From Pohlia nutans (taxonomy: Eukaryota > Streptophyta > Bryopsida > Bryales > Mniaceae): a DNA stretch of 64,000 bases. The notes under the pieces were generated by a model. The model searched no databases and was not told the origin of the DNA. It worked only from the letters and a program-made list of their open reading frames with translations. Numbering within the stretch: the stretch's first letter is position 1; every line of letters starts with the position of its first letter. Below, piece after piece: positions 58,905 to 64,000 of the stretch. Position numbers and translations under genes: made by a program. The stretch lies in assembly GCA_022496805.1 (NCBI GenBank), contig CM040085.1:48823811-48887810 (forward strand). Reading direction: 5' to 3'.

Positions 58905-61044
58905 TTATCCATTTAGCCTATTCGTTTATCTATTCTTTTGGTCTATTACTTTATTCTATTATTTTATCCTATCCTTTTATCCTATTCTTTTAGCCTATTA
59001 TTTATCCTACCTTTCTAGCCTATTATTTATTCTATCTTTTTAGCCTATTCTTTAGTCTATTCTTTTGGTTATTATTTTAGTTGATTATTTGCCTATTATT
59101 TTAGCCTATCATTTGGTTTATTATCTAGCCTATTATTTTAGACTAGTATTTTAGACTATTATTCTAGTTAATATTTTGACCTATTATGTGAGTCTAGTCG
59201 TTTAGCTTATTCTTTAGTTTATTATTTAGATTGATTAGTTTAGCTTATTATTGTAATTTCTTAGTGGGCTTGTTATTCTCTTTGTAAGGTAGTGTAGACT
59301 CCTTGTGTTCTTTGAGTGAAGAGGGAGTTTAGTGGGTGATTGAACTAGGGTTTTTGTGGATGACAATTCGTGGATGAACTTAGTTGGATGGATGTAGCTT
59401 TGGGGTGGGATTTTGAATCCCACCCTTGTCGATAAGCTTGGGGAGTTAGTAAGTTGTGCGCCGTTGGAGTTTTGGGAGAGACGTTAGTGTTCAAGACCTA
59501 GATCTAGTTTTTTCTTGTACTTGGGATTTTTGGGAAAAAGGTTGTAGAAAGATAAAAAGAATTAGTGTCAAGGGCTTGGAAATTTAATTATAGGGATTAG
59601 CTTTACTTGTTTTTTTGGTGTTGGGAAGGGAATTCCAAGCACTAATCCAAGACAGAGTATGATGAGATTAGCAATGCATGGTACTTGAGATCGGTAGAGG
59701 TTTCGTGGTGGCTGTGAGTGCATACTGGCGGAAGTTCCAGAAAGTTGAAACATTCAGGAAGGTGGCTCAAGCGTGGTTGACGGAATCAGAGGAGGTGCAC
59801 GAGTGAAGTGAGGGCGGCCAACGATGAGGAGCACGAGGGAATTCTGACTGGCAACGGAAGACAGCGGAGATTGCAAGTGTCAAGAGCAGCTCACCTAGTG
59901 CAGGTTCGGCAGCCTCTCCCCCACCTCCTCCGCCAGCTGCTGCAACAGCGGGTCCAATTGCAGACGGTGCGAAAGAAAAGAAGCGACCTAAGTTGAGGAT
60001 AGTGCGACGACTCGGCGGCAGTTCAACCCTGCAGCGGCACTTGAACCAGGCGCCGTCGGGGAGCGGCAATCAGGCGCAGACTCCGGATTTGAGCAGCGGA
60101 CAGCCGACAACAAGCGAAGCGGAAGGCGGCGATTACAGGCGGCTTCGACATCTGCATCGGCGACCCGGATCCAGGAGTACGTGAAGGCTGCGAAGGCGGC
60201 ACCAAAGGCAACGCAGGCGCGATTAGGAGAGCACGGAGGTGACCAGGCGCATTGGAGCCTGACAATCGGCTGTGGTCAACACCAATGACAAGGAGATCGG
60301 CATCAACAACAAGATTGCGTTGGGGACGGAATCGACAACCACGCTAGGGACGGAATTGCAGTCACGGAGAGGTCACAGGCAAGCGACGGAGGTTGGCACA
60401 ACACTGCACCTTCATGGTGATATTACAGAATCCAGGGTGATATAAGGGAGGGAGCGAATCCCTATCCCTTCTTTTATCTATCGTTGAAATTTCATTGAAT
60501 TATTAGGATTTTGAGGTTTAGGATAGTTGAGGGACAATTCTAAAAGCTTATAATTGGTGACTTTAGTTGCCTAAAAATTATTTGTGTGTATCTCTTTATT
60601 TTTCTCCAATTGTTGTGAGTTGTTGGTGCTTTATACTTGGTTGTTGTGCGGTTGTATTGTGGTGTATAAATTGGTCCGGTGAGGGTTTTAGCGCGGAAGC
60701 GCTGCCCAATTTTCACCAGACCAATTGGGTGTTTTGGTGTGTCATTTAGGGTTATTGGGCACGACGCGGAAGCGCTGCCCAATTTTTCCTAAAAACCCTA
60801 ATTAGTTTGCAATTGTGTTGTTTAAATTGTAAGGGTGTGTTTGTAGAGTTTAGGGCCCAATTATATGCCTAAAAATGCAATTTTGGGGCCCTTGCGAGCC
60901 TCTACCAATGTGCTGTGATTTTTGTGTTTAAGCCCCAAAACCCTAATTAGAGGGTCTAAGTCACCAAAATTAACCCAATTTAGTGCACTAAGTGCCAAGG
61001 GTAATTGGTGGGGGTTTGTGGATTGATTAAGTGTGTGTTGATTG
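58905..61044. other. Interior of the 4.26-kb insertion
   Basis: Continuation of the TTTTAGTCTATTA tract to about 59250, then unrecognised sequence with a GC-rich patch at 59760-60420 (open frames on both strands, no domain). The word GCGGAAGCGCTGCCCAATTTT occurs twice, at about 60693 and 60768, 75 bases apart. Confidence 0.4.
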
Positions 61045-61297
61045 CTCGGGGAGGTCACTTCCAAATATTACGTAACAACGTGCGAACAAAGTTAGGGTCC
61101 AAATAAATCTTTGAAGGTAAATTTTATAAATGATTTACATTAATATAGGATGCTCAAAATTGATTACAAGAATAAATACGAGAATATTCTCAAAATATTA
61201 CTAATTATAGTAAATTTTATTTTAAATTTTAGGATGCTTTTAAATACCATTCGTTCACACGTGATACTCAAAAGATACAGAGAGTGACCTCCCCGAG
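61045..61297. mobile_element. 253-bp CTYGGGG-type TIR element
   Basis: Ends CTCGGGGAGGTCACTTCC and, on the complement, CTCGGGGAGGTCACTCTCTG; perfect 8-bp duplication GTTGATTG. Third complete member of the family seen at 22755 and 57903. It sits between two direct repeats of its host sequence. Confidence 0.88.
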
Positions 61298-61663
61298 GTT
61301 GATTGATCATTTCAATCTCTTGTGTGTGCTGTAATTTTTGTGTTTAAGTCTCAAAACCCTAATTAGAGGTTCTAAGTCACCGAAATTAACCCATTTTAGT
61401 GCACTAAGTGCCTAGGGTAATTGGTGGGGGTTTGTGAGTTATTTAGGTGTTTGTTGATTGCGATTCGTAATCCTTTGGGTGTGCTGTAATTTTTATACAC
61501 ACACACATTTTGGCCAATTTGCTTAGTTTTTTAACATTTGAGCTTAGAAATTTCCCACATAATTACCTAGGTAAAAAAGGAGTCCATTGCTTGGAATGTT
61601 TGTCACATCCACCCTCGGCCGGTTTATGACATTTTGACCGGGCAACCGGTCAAAGTGCTCATA

Positions 61664-62950
61664 AATGGCCATACACAAAACACTCAGACTCCTTACCACG
61701 AAATACTCAAATGAGCCCGCACATATATTCACTGAGTGCCTCAACTGCATATATGTAATTAACACTCAACTAAAACACCCAACACTACACAACAACCACA
61801 CTGACAAAATAATACTAAAATTCATGATAGAAATGCTTAAGCACCGAACACAACTCAGTACAATATCCAAAGTCAAAGCACACACCAATATTGACAGCAA
61901 CGAACAAGCCGACTTACTAGCAAGAACTGGCGCCAGAAAAGAATACAAAGTCGCCTCCAAACCATTCGAATTTGCACACACTACTCCATACTACTTCCAA
62001 AAAGACTCATGGCCTAGACCACACAAACGACCCAATAAAGGCCCTGTCAGATGTATTGCAACATATATTACCAAACATGACCGCGAAAACAATTTAGAAA
62101 TAATGGCAAAACAATTCTCCAACATTAGCAAATGGACAATGAACCCAAATATAGATAACGAACTCTCCAATGATTTTTGGACCAACCCAGCTATAACAGA
62201 CTCCCAAAAAACAAGCCTCTTAAAATTCTGCACTGGCCAATACATGGGTAACGCTCGAAAACAGCTTTTCTTTGGTATTGAAAGATTCCCATCCATCACA
62301 TGTCCCATCTGCAACTCGTTTGAAGCAGATACATGGCTACATTTACTCCTCAAATGCAACCACCACCATATACATGCCCTTCGAGTAAAACGCCATAATA
62401 AAGCAGTCTGGGAACTAAGAAAGCTAATCCTCTCAACACAAAAATCTAGATGCTATACTCTTATGAATGCAGGCACATTCAACAATAACCCACAAGAAAA
62501 CACAGTACCCACATGGCTCCTACCATGTACATGTGTGCAACGAAGATGTCACTGCAATGCCAGATTCAAACCAGATATACTATGTGTTAAAAGACACCCA
62601 CATCACAACGACCCCCCATCAACTCCAGAAGACCACCTAACAATACAATTCATCGAATTCACAATCATACACAAACGACAGATTCCTACAAGAAGCAATA
62701 AACAATAAAATACAAAAATACCAAGCATTAACCAATAGTACCATTCAGCACAAGTTGGAAAATTGACCCTTTCTTAGTCATCACAATGGGAGCCAGAAGA
62801 ACCATACACATCCCCTCCATGAAAAACCTTGAAAACACATTCAAACTACCAAAAACTCCTATTAAACAAACATTCAAAGCAATAAACATCATCGCTATCC
62901 AACACGCCGGATCAATCCTCCTACACAAACGGCGTATAGAAAACAACTAA
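61664..62950 (+). pseudogene. LINE ORF2, segment 9: RNase H end and C-terminal zinc motif
   Basis: About 350 open codons then a frameshift near 62700, ending at TAA 62948-62950. RNase H continues with F-T-E-C-L-N (about 61725, Glu where Asp is usual) and the last catalytic block N-E-Q-A-D-L-L-A (about 61905). Past the domain comes a zinc motif C-x2-C-x9-H-x4-C starting C-P-I-C at 62301-62312, then a second Cys cluster (C-T-C-V-Q-R-R-C-H-C, about 62526). Such C-terminal Cys/His motifs are common after RNase H in LINEs of the I/Ingi-like groups and may bind target DNA. Confidence 0.88.
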
Positions 62951-63160
62951 CTAATACCAACTGAATAAAGACAAAAACAGAAAAAAGGGGGGAAGGGAAG
63001 GGGGGGAGTGGTGACAACCACTACTTATTAACACCACATAAACACTTGTCTTAGGTAGGTGGACAAGGCCGGTTGGCTGGTACATCTTTCCTGCCTAATG
63101 ATAACTCACTAGCAGCACCAAATCATGATTATCACACTACCGCTTCTCGTACCGCTCAGA
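62951..63160 (+). other. Probable LINE 3' untranslated region
   Basis: Starts at the ORF2 stop. AATAAA near 62964 is followed by a purine run (AAAAAAGGGGGGAAGGGAA) and then ordinary sequence. The exact 3' end and any target duplication were not found. Confidence 0.4.
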
Positions 63161-63230
63161 CGGACCCAACTGGAATCGAACCCTGACCATGTAATTGTAA
63201 TAACAAGGCCTCACCAACCATGGACCACAT
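63161..63230 (-). repeat. tRNA-like, B-box-bearing sequence
   Basis: On the - strand a perfect pol III B box GGTTCGATTCC (about 63172-63182) lies about 50 bases after an A-box-like TGGTTGGTGAGG. No closed acceptor stem was found, so it is a tRNA-derived SINE head or relic rather than a tRNA gene. Confidence 0.45.
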
Positions 63231-63465
63231 GACTTGGCGATCTCAACCCCACTTAAAATTAACATATACCCAACCCTTCGCAGGGTTACCTACTTTTATA
63301 ATGGTTACTGAAGTGTCTATCCTTGAGAGAGGAGAGTATTTTTGCACCAATGGTCTTTTGTCTGGTGGGCACCAGGCCATTGTCATCATGAACAGACACT
63401 ATATTCACGCCGGCCTCAACAAAAGACCGGAGTTTCTATCTATCTATCTTCGTCAATATTTCACC

Positions 63466-63572
63466 TCTGAATATGTTTATTGTATGTATACGTAATATGA
63501 AAATGTTCAAATTAATACCCTTTATGTGCACTCACGTATACTTGTACGTGTTTAGTACAGTGCAACTCCCAG
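63466..63572 (+). repeat. Right arm of a CTYGGGG-type TIR element (orphan half)
   Basis: Matches the right arm of 22755-23025 (TGTTTATTGTATGTATACGT and GTGCACTCACGTATAC blocks) and ends CAACTCCCAG. No left arm directly precedes it. Confidence 0.65.
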
Positions 63573-64000
63573 GGAAAATTACAAAAATTAGAGAGTTTTA
63601 GAGGCACCATGGCAACACTATATACATAGTGTTAAGAATAGAATCTCTAGCACACTTAAAATGAGTTAGACATAAACACAGTATGTGAGACGCATAAAAG
63701 TGGTACCCATATCAGGCCATTCCTTAGCTAGATGATGCAAACATAGACTCTTCTACATCGCTACAACCACTAATCAATGCCTCACCATCGAACTCAACTA
63801 CCTCCTGATCCACAAACTCTAAAACACGAGCAAAAAAATATATGGGGCAAAGAGGAGGGTGAGAGATAAATTGCTCTACAAATTGTCCAGCAATTCCTTC
63901 TGCATTAGACGGAAAAATGAAGAGTTTAGAGGCACTAGAAAAGAACTCTGGATTAGAAAAGAAAGGACGGTAAACTCAAGCGTTTAGTCTTCTGTATCAA
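63573..64000. other. No feature seen
   Basis: Unique-looking A-rich sequence without a convincing open frame, repeat or splice structure. Confidence 0.4.

Larger units (their letters stand above)
57407..61663. mobile_element. 4.26-kb insertion in the LINE RNase H domain, 5-bp target duplication
   Basis: Flanked by AATGG on both sides (57402-57406 and 61664-61668). Removing it plus one copy joins R-A-E-L-M to A-I-H-K-T-L in frame. Its ends read TATGAACCG and GTGCTCATA, so TATGA/TCATA is inverted, and each end carries a short hairpin (ACCGTCGAGACGGT; GACCGGGCAACCGGTC). No LTRs and no known protein were found. It holds two CTYGGGG-type elements, A+T-rich degenerate repeats, and two 150-base direct repeats (60890-61035 and 61330-61460). 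The class is not clear. Confidence 0.7.

Noticed and set aside
63161..63230. A functional tRNA gene
   Set aside because: The B box is perfect but no seven-base acceptor stem or proper cloverleaf can be drawn.
8..63572. The two orphan CTYGGGG arms at both window ends as ends of one 63.5-kb element
   Set aside because: The seven visible left-flank bases (CTTCACT) do not match the bases after the right arm (GGAAAATT), so no target duplication supports pairing.

Overview
This is repeat-dense eukaryotic DNA with no recognisable intact single-copy host gene. Evidence for a eukaryote: GT-AG introns inside open frames, LINE, LTR, CACTA-like and TIR transposons, pol III box-bearing SINE-like pieces, micro- and minisatellites. 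A short plant-type telomere-like tract (CTAAACCCTAAACCCTAAA, about 58284-58302) and a Ty3/gypsy element of plant-like type suggest the green lineage, perhaps a streptophyte alga or a bryophyte. That assignment is inference.

The main structural reading is that most of the window is one LINE (non-LTR retrotransposon) stretched to about 61 kb by nested insertions. Its pieces lie in order on the + strand: ORF1 (1558-3232); then ORF2 as a 2A-like peptide and N-terminus (3862-4560), endonuclease (6632-6986, 7454-7568, 8340-8400), reverse transcriptase (8400-9515, 19319-20492), post-RT region (22129-22754, 23026-23716), and RNase H plus C-terminal zinc motif (56723-57406, 61664-62950). At six of the eight internal junctions, removing the insert plus one target-site copy restores the LINE reading frame: a 467-bp solo LTR, a 771-bp TIR element, a 1,636-bp solo-LTR-like element, a 271-bp TIR element, a 33,006-bp giant element and a 4,257-bp element. 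The junctions of the CACTA-like/gypsy block (about 9516-19318) and of the 4561-6632 element are less exact.

The most unusual object is the 33-kb insertion at 23717-56722. It has about 85-bp terminal inverted repeats and a 4-bp target duplication with one mismatch. It carries at least two multi-exon genes. On the + strand (51283-54264) is a protein with the GHTHDDVDASF motif of the DUF7869 family, a candidate DDD-type transposase. On the - strand (34409 to 29142) is a gene with a ParB/DGQHR-like N-terminal motif, a long middle region that may be methyltransferase-like, and an acidic tail with a SUMO-interaction-like motif. Both genes have frameshifts and stops, so this copy is dead. About 160-bp MITE-like elements with matching terminal modules occur inside it (35334, 48231, 48910, 51031, 56353) and may be non-autonomous relatives. 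The giant element also hosts later insertions: a second LINE 3' fragment, a 770-bp TIR element, a large foldback, and satellites.

The other large block, 9516-19318, has CACTA-like ends and holds a SINE-like unit and a decayed Ty3/gypsy element. The gypsy part has gag with an extra zinc knuckle upstream, protease, RT-RNase H, integrase, an extra Gln/acid-rich ORF and a 3' LTR; no 5' LTR was found. Long A+T-rich noncoding stretches fill the rest.
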